A stretch of DNA of 31,876 bases from Flavobacteriaceae bacterium (GTDB lineage Bacteria; Bacteroidota; Bacteroidia; Flavobacteriales; Flavobacteriaceae), in NCBI GenBank assembly GCA_947472705.1, contig CANJDA010000005.1, forward strand, positions 1 to 31,876, given 5' to 3'. A program made the translations under genes and the position numbers. The notes under the pieces are model-generated. The model searched no databases and had not been told where the DNA came from. It saw only the letters and a program-made list of their open reading frames with translations. Shown one piece after another: positions 23,832-31,876 of this stretch; position 1 is the first letter of the stretch; each line of letters begins with the position of its first letter.

Positions 23832-25469
23832 ATGAAAACTAAAATTGTTCTATTTTTATTCTTATTATCGGTATCGCTTTGGGCACAACCTAAAGTAGCC
23901 ACTTCGGTTAATGTAACCAAAAACAAAATTGGTGCTGAATTCAAACTGACATTAAAAACCGATGTGGATACTTTATCCAAAGTGAAATTTCCAGAAGCTA
24001 AGAATTTTGGTGCTCTGGAAGTTATCCAATCCTATAAAATTGATACCGTTAAAAATGGCGCTCGCTACCAATTAATAAAAAAATACGGTTTAACACAATT
24101 TGACAGCGGGAAATATATTATTCCTAGAATTCCTGTTTTAATTAACGGAAAGCCTAGTTTTTCAGACAGCATCAAAGTAGAAGTGAACAATATCAAAGTC
24201 GATACTTTAAAACAAAAAATGTACGACATCAAAGATATTGCACAAGTGGAAAGCCCTATGAGTGACTGGTGGATTTATGTTTTAATTTTATTGGCTATTG
24301 TTGTTGCTGGGTATTTCATTTACAAATTCATCAAAAAAAGACAAAATCAGCCAAAAGTTGAAGAAATAGTTTTCAAATCTCCCATTGAAAAAGCTACTAC
24401 TTTATTACAACAATTAGAAACAAAAGGGCTTTGGCAAAAAGGTGAAATCAAAAATTATTATTCAGAACTAACCGATATTGCTCGAAATTATATCGAAGAA
24501 GAAATCAATATACCAGCCATGGAGAGTACTACTTCGGAACTCATTGAAGGATTACGCAAAGCAGCCAAACAAAAGAAACTAAGGCTCTCAAACGAAACCG
24601 TTTTGAATCTAGAAAAAGTATTGATGCAAGCCGATTTAGTGAAATTTGCCAAAGTAAAACCGCTTGATTTCGAAATTGAAGAAGATAAAAAACGCATCTC
24701 TAGTTCAATAGTAACCATCCACAAATCCATTCCAGAAATTGTGGAAGAAAACGATGAATTAGCGCTTTGGAACGAACAACAAAAAGAATTGGCGCGTTTA
24801 CAAAAACTAAAAAAACAAAAAAGAATTAGAATTATTACTACCATTGGTGTCGTCCTAGGAATGCTGCTATTGTTTGTCTTGAGCCTAATTTATATTAAAG
24901 GATTTGACTATGTAAAAGATAATTTCCTTGGCCATCCAACCAAAGATTTAGTAGAAGGCGATTGGGTTTACAGTGAATACGGAAATCCAGGTGTGAAAGT
25001 GGAAACACCAAAAGTTCTAAAAAGAATGGATGTTTCGAAAAGCTTACCGAAAGATACTGCTGCTATGATTAAAGAAATGGAAACTTTTGGATACGGTAGT
25101 ATTTTAGAGGATTTTTATATCACGGTTTCTACTATAACTTACAAACAAGAGATTAAAATGGATTTGGATAAAACCGCAGAAAATTATCTGAACCTTCTGG
25201 AATCGCAAGGAGCTCAAAACATCATCGTTAAAACCGAAGATTTTGATACTCAAAAAGGTATTGTCGGCAAAAAAGCTTACGGAACAATGACTGTTATCAA
25301 TAAAATAGCAGGCAAATCGAGTAAACTGTATTATGAGTTGTTGCTTTTCAGTCAAAACGGAGGGTTGCAAACCATTTTAGTAATGCACCGTGAAGATGAC
25401 AAATATGGACAGCAAATTGCTGAGAGAATGCTGAATTCTGTCGAATTACAAACATCAGAACAACAATGA
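23832..25469 (+). CDS. Two-helix membrane protein of the Bat operon
   Basis: A 545-aa protein with a signal peptide (1-19, SLWAQ), a periplasmic beta-rich domain (about 20-145) similar in style to BatD, a transmembrane helix (about 148-167, WWIYVLILLAIVVAGYFIYKF), a cytoplasmic helical part (about 168-335) that resembles the BatD C-terminal segment and DUF4381-like proteins, a second helix (about 337-358) and a periplasmic C-terminal domain. Its stop codon overlaps the batA start by 4 bp (ATGA). It is a fixed member of this operon type in Bacteroidetes as I recall it, but lacks a Bat letter. Role inferred as part of the envelope complex. Confidence 0.8.
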   Translation: MKTKIVLFLFLLSVSLWAQPKVATSVNVTKNKIGAEFKLTLKTDVDTLSKVKFPEAKNFGALEVIQSYKIDTVKNGARYQLIKKYGLTQFDSGKYIIPRIPVLINGKPSFSDSIKVEVNNIKVDTLKQKMYDIKDIAQVESPMSDWWIYVLILLAIVVAGYFIYKFIKKRQNQPKVEEIVFKSPIEKATTLLQQLETKGLWQKGEIKNYYSELTDIARNYIEEEINIPAMESTTSELIEGLRKAAKQKKLRLSNETVLNLEKVLMQADLVKFAKVKPLDFEIEEDKKRISSSIVTIHKSIPEIVEENDELALWNEQQKELARLQKLKKQKRIRIITTIGVVLGMLLLFVLSLIYIKGFDYVKDNFLGHPTKDLVEGDWVYSEYGNPGVKVETPKVLKRMDVSKSLPKDTAAMIKEMETFGYGSILEDFYITVSTITYKQEIKMDLDKTAENYLNLLESQGAQNIIVKTEDFDTQKGIVGKKAYGTMTVINKIAGKSSKLYYELLLFSQNGGLQTILVMHREDDKYGQQIAERMLNSVELQTSEQQ

Positions 25470-26467
25470 AAGAAGTAAGTTTTTTAAATCCTGAATTTTT
25501 CTGGTTGTTTTTATTACTTCCAGCAGCTATTGTATGGCAAATCTGGAAAAGAAAACAGCAATCGGCTACCTTGAAGATAAGTTCGGTAAAAGGCTTTAAA
25601 GCACAAAAATCATTGTTAGCCAAACTCAAACCTTTCTTGTTTGTGTTGCGATTATTGGCCTTAAGCTCTTTGATTATAGCTATGGCAAGACCAAGAAAAG
25701 TAGATATTAGTAGCCAAACCAAATCCACCAAAGGAATTGATATTGTTATGGCTATTGACGTTTCGGGCAGTATGTTGGCCAAGGATTTGAAACCCAATCG
25801 AATGGAAGCTTTGAAAAAAGTAGCTAAAAGTTTTGTTGAAGGAAGGCCTAATGATAGAATTGGAATTGTTTTGTATGCTGCTGAAGCTTACACCAAAACA
25901 CCAGTTACAAGTGATAAAGCTATCGTTATGGAAGCTATACAAGACATAAAATATGACAATGTATTACAAGATGGAACTGGAATAGGAATGGGATTAACTA
26001 CGGCTGTTAATCGCTTGAAAGACAGTAAAGCCAAAAGTAAAATTGTGATTTTAATGACGGATGGTGTCAATAATGCAGGATTTATAGAACCCGAAACCGC
26101 ATCACAAATTGCTAAAGAATACGGCATCAAAGTGTATACTATTGGAATTGGAACTAATGGTGATGCCCTTTTCCCTTATGCTTATGCACCAAATGGAGGG
26201 TTCTTGTTTAGAATGATGCCGGTGGAAATTGATGTGAATTTGCTTCAAGCAATTGCTAGAAATACAGGCGGAAAATATTTCAGAGCCAATAGCAACAGTA
26301 AGCTACAAGCTATTTATGATGAAATCAACAAATTGGAAACCAGTGAAATACAAGAGTTGAAATTTTATGATTATGACGAAAAGTACAGACCATTTGTATG
26401 GATAGCCTGCCTTTTGGTTTTAATTGAATTTGGTTTACGCAATACGGTTTACAGAAGTTTTATATAA
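25466..26467 (+). CDS. batA: BatA, membrane-anchored vWA protein
   Basis: A 333-aa protein with N-terminal helices (about 11-26 and 56-74), a vWA domain and a C-terminal helix (about 311-328). The complete MIDAS metal site is present: D98-x-S100-x-S102 in AIDVSGSM, T171 in DGTGIG and D199 in MTDGVNN. Bat (Bacteroides aerotolerance) proteins were named for oxygen tolerance in Bacteroides fragilis. The start overlaps the previous stop, and batB follows after 6 bp. Confidence 0.94.
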   Translation: MKEVSFLNPEFFWLFLLLPAAIVWQIWKRKQQSATLKISSVKGFKAQKSLLAKLKPFLFVLRLLALSSLIIAMARPRKVDISSQTKSTKGIDIVMAIDVSGSMLAKDLKPNRMEALKKVAKSFVEGRPNDRIGIVLYAAEAYTKTPVTSDKAIVMEAIQDIKYDNVLQDGTGIGMGLTTAVNRLKDSKAKSKIVILMTDGVNNAGFIEPETASQIAKEYGIKVYTIGIGTNGDALFPYAYAPNGGFLFRMMPVEIDVNLLQAIARNTGGKYFRANSNSKLQAIYDEINKLETSEIQELKFYDYDEKYRPFVWIACLLVLIEFGLRNTVYRSFI

Positions 26468-26473
26468 CAACAT

Positions 26474-27514
26474 ATGTACGAGTTAGAAGAAAAATGGTAT
26501 TTGTATTTTCTGTTGGTCATTCCAGCAATGGCCTTGCTTTTCTTGTATATCCAATTCTGGAAAAGAAAAAAACAACGCGAGTTTGGAGATTTAGATTTAA
26601 TCAAAAAACTAAGTCCAGAAAAATCTGTTTTTAAATCAATATTGAAATTAGTGGTTATTCTTTTAGCTTTTACTTGCTTAATCATTGGCTTAGTAAATCT
26701 TAAAATCGGTACCAAAATGGAAACCGTAAAACGAGAAGGAATCGATATTGTATTCGCCATTGATGTTTCCAAAAGTATGCTCGCCGAAGATGTAGCTCCA
26801 AGTCGTTTAGAAAAAAGCAAACAATTGGTTTCTCAAATCATTAACAATTTAGCAAACGACCGCATCGGAATAATAGCGTATTCGGGAAGCGCATTTCCAG
26901 TGTTGCCCATTACAACCGATTACAGTGTGGCCAAAATGTTTTTGCAAGGCATGAATCCCGGAATTATATCAGCTCAAGGAACTTCGATAGACCAAGCCAT
27001 TAATTTGGCTACCACATTCGTAGATAAAAAAGATAAAACCAATAAGCTTCTCATCATTATTACTGATGGTGAAGATCATTCAAACGAAGCCGTTAATGCA
27101 GCCGAAGAGGCTAAAAAAGCAGGAATAAAAATAATAACCATTGGTGTTGGAACTGAAAAAGGAGGGCCAATTCCACTAAAAGAAAACGGAGTAACTTCCA
27201 GTTTTAAAAGAGACAATAATGGTGAAGTGGTTATTACCAAAAGAGATGCAGAAGTATTGAAAAACATTGCCAAAGCAACTGGTGGTGGTTATGTTGATGG
27301 GGATTCCACAAAAACTGTTTTAGACTATGTTAAAAATGCTTTAGATAACATTCAAAAAACAGAATTTGAAAGTACACAAATGGCCGATTTTAAATCGCAG
27401 TTTCAATGGTTTTTAGGCTTTGGGTTTTTCTTATTGTTCTTTGATGTTTTCTTGTTGGAAAAAAGAACCAAGTGGGTGAAAAAAATGAATTTATTTAATG
27501 AGAAAGATAATTAG
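26474..27514 (+). CDS. batB: BatB, membrane-anchored vWA protein
   Basis: A 346-aa paralogue of BatA with helices at about 10-27 and 55-73 and near the C-terminus (about 317-332). MIDAS residues are D97-x-S99-x-S101 in AIDVSKSM, T170 in AQGTSID and D198 in ITDGEDH, so it should bind metal; only the glycine between S99 and S101 differs (Lys). The stop is directly followed by the batC ATG. Confidence 0.94.
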   Translation: MYELEEKWYLYFLLVIPAMALLFLYIQFWKRKKQREFGDLDLIKKLSPEKSVFKSILKLVVILLAFTCLIIGLVNLKIGTKMETVKREGIDIVFAIDVSKSMLAEDVAPSRLEKSKQLVSQIINNLANDRIGIIAYSGSAFPVLPITTDYSVAKMFLQGMNPGIISAQGTSIDQAINLATTFVDKKDKTNKLLIIITDGEDHSNEAVNAAEEAKKAGIKIITIGVGTEKGGPIPLKENGVTSSFKRDNNGEVVITKRDAEVLKNIAKATGGGYVDGDSTKTVLDYVKNALDNIQKTEFESTQMADFKSQFQWFLGFGFFLLFFDVFLLEKRTKWVKKMNLFNEKDN

Positions 27515-28294
27515 ATGATAGACAGAAACAAATATTTGACATTGATTTTCTTCTTTTTATTTTCTTTTTTGGCGAAAGCCCAAAACAAGGAAAAGGATGC
27601 TCATTTGCCCGAAGGAAACGATGCTTTTACAGAAAAAAAATACGCCGATGCAGAAGCAGAATACCGGATTTCGGAAGCAAAAAACCCTAAAAAATCTATT
27701 GCATCTTATAACTTAGGAAATGCTATTTATCGCCAAAATCAAGCTGCGGAAGCCAAATATCATTATGGGAAAGCCTATAAAAATGCTAAAACACGTGATG
27801 AAAAACACGACGCATTGCATAATATTGGCAATACTTTGATGAAAGAGAAAGACTATTCAGGTGCGGTAGAAGCATATAAAAATGCCCTTCGGAATAATCC
27901 TGCTGATGAAGAAACACGTTATAATTATGCTTTGGCCAAATTGTATTTGAAAAACAATCCGCCTAAGAAAGATGACAAAAAGAATAAGGATAAAAACAAA
28001 GACAAGAAGGACAATAAAAAAGACCAAAAAGATAAAGACAGGGACAAAGAAAAGAAAGACAACAAGAAAGACGGAAACGATAAAGACAAGGATAAAAAAG
28101 ACGGCAAAAACGATAAAGACAAAAAAGACAAAGACCAAAACGGAGGAAAACCTCAACCTCAACCCAGTGGTGTTTCTAAGCAACGTTTAGAAAATTTGTT
28201 AGAAGCCGTAAATAATGAAGAGAAAAAAGTTCAGGATAAAGTAACCAAACAAAAAGTTCAAGCCAATCCTAAAAAAGCAGAGAAAGATTGGTAG
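27515..28294 (+). CDS. batC: BatC, TPR protein with Lys/Asp-rich tail
   Basis: A 259-aa protein with a signal peptide (about 1-22, FLAKAQ) and TPR repeats over about 32-148 (AEAEYRISEAKNP, IASYNLGNAIYRQNQAAEAKYHYGKAY, DALHNIGNTL, GAVEAYKNALRNNPADEETRYNYALAKLY). Residues about 150-210 are almost only K, D, N, G and E, a disordered charged linker. The C-terminus (SKQRLENLLEAVNNEEKKVQDKVTKQK) looks coiled. BatC is thought to scaffold the Bat complex in the periplasm. Start abuts the batB stop. Confidence 0.9.
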   Translation: MIDRNKYLTLIFFFLFSFLAKAQNKEKDAHLPEGNDAFTEKKYADAEAEYRISEAKNPKKSIASYNLGNAIYRQNQAAEAKYHYGKAYKNAKTRDEKHDALHNIGNTLMKEKDYSGAVEAYKNALRNNPADEETRYNYALAKLYLKNNPPKKDDKKNKDKNKDKKDNKKDQKDKDRDKEKKDNKKDGNDKDKDKKDGKNDKDKKDKDQNGGKPQPQPSGVSKQRLENLLEAVNNEEKKVQDKVTKQKVQANPKKAEKDW

Positions 28295-28296
28295 TA

Positions 28297-28330
28297 ATTT
28301 GAAAATAATATAATTTGAAGATTTGAAAAT
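28297..28330 (+). repeat. ATTTGAA repeat at the batC-batD junction
   Basis: AATTTGAAAAT (28297-28307), AATTTGAAG (28312-28320) and ATTTGAAAAT (28321-28330) stand in tandem, the last running into the batD ATG. The motif matches the accB-accC gap. It explains the only sizeable gap within batA-E. Confidence 0.6.
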
Positions 28331-30095
28331 GAAAAGGATTATACTATTACTGTTTTTAATGACCAATTCACTTTGGGCTCAAGTGCAATTTGAGGCTAAA
28401 GTGAGCAAAAATTCATTGGGAATCAACGAAAGACTCCGTATCGAATTTACGATGAATGCTGATGGAGATAATTTTCAACCTCCCAATTTTGAAGCTAGCG
28501 GATTCAGAGTGGTTGGAGGTCCAAGTCAATCGGTTAGTCAATCTTGGATTAACGGTAGGAGCTCTTTTAACAAATCGTATATTTTTATTTTATTGCCAAC
28601 ACAGAAAGGAGCATTAACCATTAAACAAGCTTCTATTGACATCAATGGGCAGATTTATAAAACTTCTCCCATCAGAGTGAATGTAACTAATGCTGTTGAA
28701 ATCCCGAAAGATCCAAACGAAATGCCAGCCATCAGTGCTGATGACAACTTGTATTTGGTGGCAGATATTTCTAAAACCAATCCTTATATAAACGAACCCA
28801 TAACAGTTGTTTACAAACTGTATTTCAGTTATAACATCGGAATTACCAATTGGCGGGAGTTGAATAAACCAAAATACAATGATTTTTGGAGTCAAAATAT
28901 CGATATCAAACAACTTAAAGCCGAAGACGGCATGTTCAAAGGCGAACGCTATCGATATGTAGTATTGCGTAAAACTGTATTGTATCCAACAAAATCGGGC
29001 AAATTGGAAATCGAACCACTTTCTCTTGATATCGATTGTCAAGTACCTACCAACCGAAGAAACTTTTGGGGACAACCTTTAATGACCGAAGATAGCAAAA
29101 GGGTTTCCGCTGGAAGTAAAGTCATTGCAGTAAAACCATTACCTGAAAAAGGAAAACCAGAAGATTTTACAGGAGCAGTGGGTCGTTTTGATTTCAAAGT
29201 ATCACCATCTAAAACAACTTTGAAAAACGGAGAATCTTTAGATTTAAATGTTAGTGTAACCGGAACAGGAAATTTAAAATTATTCACGCTACCAAAACCT
29301 GTCGTGCCTTCTGCTTTGGAAATGTATGACCCTGTTCATGACGAAAATGTTTCAATTCCATTGAGTGGAATGACAGGAAAAATTGCCGATAAATACACTA
29401 TTATTCCACAATACAAAGGCAATTACCAAATCAAACCGTTGCGTTTTACCTATTTTGATTTAGGTTCTAACAGCTATAAAACGATTGCATCACAACCAAT
29501 AACCATAACTGTTTTGGATGGGCCAGGAGTAACAGCAAATGCTTCGACAACAAACTCAAATGAGGTTGCAAAAAACAAAATAGAAGTAGCCAAAACATTT
29601 GCTTATAATAAACAAAAAACAAACTTACAACCAATAACAAAAGATGATTTCTTAGGCTCTGGATTGTTTTATTCTTTAGTGATGTTGCCGTTATTGGCAA
29701 TCCCTTTACTAATCGTTGGAAAACGAAGAAAAGAAGCTTCGGATAATGATGTGGTGGGTAATAAAATCAAAAAAACAAATGCATTGGCCAAGAAATATTT
29801 ATCTGATGCTAAGAAACATTTGGGCAATAAAGAGCCGTTTTATATCGCTTTAGAAAAGGCTATGCATAATTTCCTGAAAGCCAAATTAAACATAGAAACG
29901 TCGGAAATGAGTAAAGAGAAAATCAGTGAGATATTACAGACTCGAAATGCTCAAAAAGATACCATTACCAACTTTATTCAACTGACTGAAAATTGTGAAT
30001 TGGCACGTTATGCAATGTCTTCCGAAAGTGCATTACAGCAGGATTATGAGAAAGCGGTTGGCATTATTTCAGAATTAGAAAAACAACTTAAATAA
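28329..30095 (+). CDS. batD: BatD, membrane protein with periplasmic beta domains
   Basis: An approximately 588-aa protein: signal peptide (SLWAQ at about 17), several beta-sandwich segments in the periplasm (about 20-425, including PYINEPITVVYKLYFSYN and DFKVSPSKTTLKNGESL), one transmembrane helix (about 440-462, LFYSLVMLPLLAIPLLIVG) and a cytoplasmic helical domain. The ATG at 28329 is preferred over a TTG at 28323, which lies in the ATTTGAA repeat; both give the same signal peptide. Stop overlaps the batE start. Confidence 0.92.
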   Translation: MKRIILLLFLMTNSLWAQVQFEAKVSKNSLGINERLRIEFTMNADGDNFQPPNFEASGFRVVGGPSQSVSQSWINGRSSFNKSYIFILLPTQKGALTIKQASIDINGQIYKTSPIRVNVTNAVEIPKDPNEMPAISADDNLYLVADISKTNPYINEPITVVYKLYFSYNIGITNWRELNKPKYNDFWSQNIDIKQLKAEDGMFKGERYRYVVLRKTVLYPTKSGKLEIEPLSLDIDCQVPTNRRNFWGQPLMTEDSKRVSAGSKVIAVKPLPEKGKPEDFTGAVGRFDFKVSPSKTTLKNGESLDLNVSVTGTGNLKLFTLPKPVVPSALEMYDPVHDENVSIPLSGMTGKIADKYTIIPQYKGNYQIKPLRFTYFDLGSNSYKTIASQPITITVLDGPGVTANASTTNSNEVAKNKIEVAKTFAYNKQKTNLQPITKDDFLGSGLFYSLVMLPLLAIPLLIVGKRRKEASDNDVVGNKIKKTNALAKKYLSDAKKHLGNKEPFYIALEKAMHNFLKAKLNIETSEMSKEKISEILQTRNAQKDTITNFIQLTENCELARYAMSSESALQQDYEKAVGIISELEKQLK

Positions 30096-30847
30096 TGAGA
30101 ATCATGAAGAAGATACTTTTTTTACTGTTGTTCATTTCGCAAATTATAGTAGCACAAACTGCTTTTGAACAAGGAAATCAATATTACCAAAAAGAAAATT
30201 ACCAAGCGGCTATATCTAGTTTTGAAAGCATTATTACCTCTGGTAAACAATCAGCGGAAGTATATTTTAATCTTGGTAATTGCTATTACAAACTACACAA
30301 AGTGGCCCCGGCTATTTATAATTATGAAAAAGCGTTGTTGCTAAGTCCGAATGATACTGAAATCAAAACCAATCTAGATTTTGCTCGTAAAATGGCCATT
30401 GATGATATCAAAGTCATTCCAAAAGTAGGTTTCAATAAACTGCTTGCCGATTTTACTTCCAAATATTATTATGACACTTGGGCATGGATTGCGGTGTCTT
30501 TTGCCTTCTTATTTTTGTTGTTTTTTGTTGGTTATTATTTTTCTAAAAAAACATTTTTAAAACGTGTTTTCTTTGTTGGAATGTTCGTTTGGCTACTTGG
30601 AATTTTACTAAGTACGTCCTCTGGATTTTATGAAAAAAACAGAATTAACAACGAAAAACCAGCTATCGTTTTTGCCGAAATTACATCGGTGAAAAGTGAA
30701 CCAAAAATAACCGCTTCAGATGCTTTTGTACTACACGAAGGAGCAAAAGTTAATATCTTGGAAAGCATTGCCAATTGGAAAAAAGTCGAACTCACTGATG
30801 AAACCACCGGTTGGATTGAAGAAAATGCTATTAAGGAAATTAAATAG
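30095..30847 (+). CDS. batE: BatE, TPR and SH3-like membrane protein
   Basis: A 250-aa protein with a signal peptide (ending IIVAQ), TPR repeats (about 20-105, AYFNLGNCYYKLHKVAPAIYNYEKALLLSPND type), two transmembrane helices (about 131-150 and 159-176) and a C-terminal SH3b-like domain (about 192-250, ASDAFVLHEGAKVNILESIANWKKVEL, TGWIEENAIKEI). An ATG at 30104 is an alternative start that yields the same signal peptide three residues shorter. Last gene of the operon; no clear terminator follows. Confidence 0.92.
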   Translation: MRIMKKILFLLLFISQIIVAQTAFEQGNQYYQKENYQAAISSFESIITSGKQSAEVYFNLGNCYYKLHKVAPAIYNYEKALLLSPNDTEIKTNLDFARKMAIDDIKVIPKVGFNKLLADFTSKYYYDTWAWIAVSFAFLFLLFFVGYYFSKKTFLKRVFFVGMFVWLLGILLSTSSGFYEKNRINNEKPAIVFAEITSVKSEPKITASDAFVLHEGAKVNILESIANWKKVELTDETTGWIEENAIKEIK

Positions 30848-30870
30848 ACCACTTAAATAGTTTCAAGTCG

Positions 30871-30878
30871 TATCTTTG
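30871..30878 (+). promoter_or_regulatory. Bacteroidetes -7 box for the 118-aa gene
   Basis: TATCTTTG matches TAnnTTTG; RNA would start near 30885, 15 nt before the ATG at 30900. Confidence 0.58.
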
Positions 30879-30899
30879 CAGCCTTAATTTTGATTAAAA

Positions 30900-31256
30900 A
30901 TGTCAAGAGACGAACAATTAAAAAACCGCTGGGACAAAGTTGTTGAAATTCTTTCCAATCAGTTTGCTGAAGGAGATTTATTGGATTTAGACGCCATTAT
31001 TTATCTTATCGGAGTACAGGAATTGGGGAAAGTACACCAAACCTTCAAAAAAGACGAAAAACTCAACCTAATGCACATTGCTATTTGTCGCTTGTTGGAA
31101 CCGTATGGCTTCTATGAATTTGATTATGTAGATAAAGAAGGTTGGCCCCATTACAAAGTAAAAGAAGAATTACCACCACTAAAAGCTGGAGAACAATCCG
31201 TCTTAATGAAAGAAGCTATTGTCAATTATTTTGTAGAAAGAGAAGTGATTGATTAG
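30900..31256 (+). CDS. Conserved hypothetical protein next to pheS
   Basis: I do not recognise a named domain in this 118-aa cytoplasmic protein. It starts MSRDEQLKNRWDKVVEILSNQF and has a helical N-terminal half (LLDLDAIIYLIGVQELGKVHQTF) and a second half with FYEFDYVDKEGWPHYKVKEELPPL before a final helix. It has no signal peptide or membrane helix. The gene has its own promoter and lies 80 bp upstream of pheS in the same direction. Coding is supported by the -7 box, ATG and conserved-looking composition. Confidence 0.75.
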   Translation: MSRDEQLKNRWDKVVEILSNQFAEGDLLDLDAIIYLIGVQELGKVHQTFKKDEKLNLMHIAICRLLEPYGFYEFDYVDKEGWPHYKVKEELPPLKAGEQSVLMKEAIVNYFVEREVID

Positions 31257-31309
31257 TTTAAAATTTTATAACAGTTACCCAGAAGCCATAAACTTTAAAC
31301 TAAAAACCT

Positions 31310-31317
31310 TAAATTTG
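31310..31317 (+). promoter_or_regulatory. Bacteroidetes -7 box for pheS
   Basis: TAAATTTG matches TAnnTTTG; RNA would start near 31324, 13 nt before the ATG. The leader is too short for a T-box or a pheST attenuator. Confidence 0.55.
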
Positions 31318-31336
31318 CGCCTTTATTGCAAGAACG

Positions 31337-31876
31337 ATGATAGACAAGATAAAAGAATATATTGCCGAAGCCAAAGCGTTTCAAACAGACAACAAAGAAA
31401 CTTTAGAGCAATTTCGCATCAAATATTTAGGAAGCAAAGGCTTGCTAAAAGATTTGTTTGCTGAATTTAAAAACGTGCCCAACGACCAAAAAAAGGAATT
31501 TGGACAAGTTATCAATACGCTTAAAACAACTTGCGAAGACAAAGTAAAAACCATACAAGAAGCTTTAGAAAGTAAAGTAGAAAATGTTGGCGTTTATGGC
31601 GATTTATCACGACCTGCTGAACCTATTGTTATTGGTTCGCGTCATCCTATTTCGTTAGTAAAAAATCAAATCATTGATATTTTTTCCACCATCGGATTCA
31701 ATGTTTCCGAAGGTCCTGAAATTGAAGATGATTGGCACAACTTCACTGCCTTAAACTTGCCCGAATACCATCCGGCACGTGATATGCAAGATACTTTTTT
31801 CATCCAAACCAATCCCGATGTATTATTACGTACCCATACCTCATCCGTTCAGGTACGTTATATGGAAAACAACAAA
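31337..31876 (+). CDS. pheS: Phenylalanyl-tRNA synthetase alpha subunit, 5' part (cut by window end)
   Basis: The first 180 codons of PheS, which with PheT charges tRNA-Phe. The N-terminal coiled-coil region (about 1-90, with FRIKYLGSKGLLKDLF) precedes the start of the catalytic domain: GSRHPISLVKNQIIDIFSTIGF (about 101-122), EGPEIEDDWHNFTALNLPEYHPARDMQDTFF (motif 1-2 region) and LLRTHTSSVQVR near the end, all typical of PheS. Reading frame is open to the last base of the window; the rest lies beyond. Confidence 0.95.
   Translation, partial: MIDKIKEYIAEAKAFQTDNKETLEQFRIKYLGSKGLLKDLFAEFKNVPNDQKKEFGQVINTLKTTCEDKVKTIQEALESKVENVGVYGDLSRPAEPIVIGSRHPISLVKNQIIDIFSTIGFNVSEGPEIEDDWHNFTALNLPEYHPARDMQDTFFIQTNPDVLLRTHTSSVQVRYMENNK

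Noticed and set aside
27857..28190. Open frames on both strands over the batC tail
   Set aside because: They come from the low-complexity purine-rich linker; batC has signal peptide, TPRs and tight operon spacing.
28323..28328. TTG start for BatD
   Set aside because: It lies in the ATTTGAA repeat; the ATG six bases later gives a standard signal peptide.
31261..31336. T-box or leader-peptide attenuator before pheS
   Set aside because: Only 13 nt lie between the predicted start and the ATG; no terminator hairpin is seen.

Overview
The window looks like a chromosomal segment of a Flavobacteriaceae member, most likely Flavobacterium or a close relative. The DNA is AT-rich, the gene order is typical of that family (ribE / pdxA, DUF177-rpmF, fabH-accB-accC, a moxR-bat operon, pheS), most upstream regions carry a Bacteroidetes-type -7 box (TAnnTTTG), and there is a TonB receptor locus with DUF5689 and choice-of-anchor J lipoproteins. 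All assignments come from reading the sequence and from family knowledge; no database search was run.

Layout. 1-500: 3' end of a CAU-anticodon tRNA and a small secreted Pro-rich protein with a PID-CTERM-like sorting tail. 525-6134: core metabolism, namely riboflavin synthase and PdxA (divergent, overlapping promoters), DUF177/YceD with ribosomal protein L32, then FabH, AccB and AccC. 6141-7293: a gene-poor accessory island with one XRE-type regulator and several layers of repeats. 7294-9207: a secreted S9 peptidase. 9316-15331: a divergent locus with a TonB-dependent receptor and two surface lipoproteins on one strand and a secreted EEP phosphoesterase/nuclease on the other. 15393-17663: 3-hydroxyanthranilate dioxygenase and an ALDH7-type dehydrogenase. 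17751-18845: PhnA-like and small beta-barrel proteins. 18924-21677: an operon of aldo/keto reductase, AlbA_2/Schlafen-type protein and PPP phosphatase. 21931-30847: the complete moxR-DUF58-(membrane protein)-batABCDE operon. 30900-31876: a 118-aa unknown and the 5' part of pheS.

How genes work together. FabH with AccB/AccC feed and start fatty acid synthesis. The TonB receptor, its lipoproteins and the EEP enzyme look like an outer-membrane scavenging system in which a phosphodiester substrate may be cut outside the inner membrane and the product imported. The MoxR/Bat set is predicted to form an envelope complex with vWA, TPR and SH3-like modules.

The most unusual structure is at 6709-6897: nine degenerate units with an exact 21-bp period and no indels, directly upstream of the XRE gene and a sigma-54-like promoter. 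It is followed by three palindromes spaced exactly 51 bp apart, and the whole block is bracketed by two nearly identical 51-bp double-hairpin repeats.
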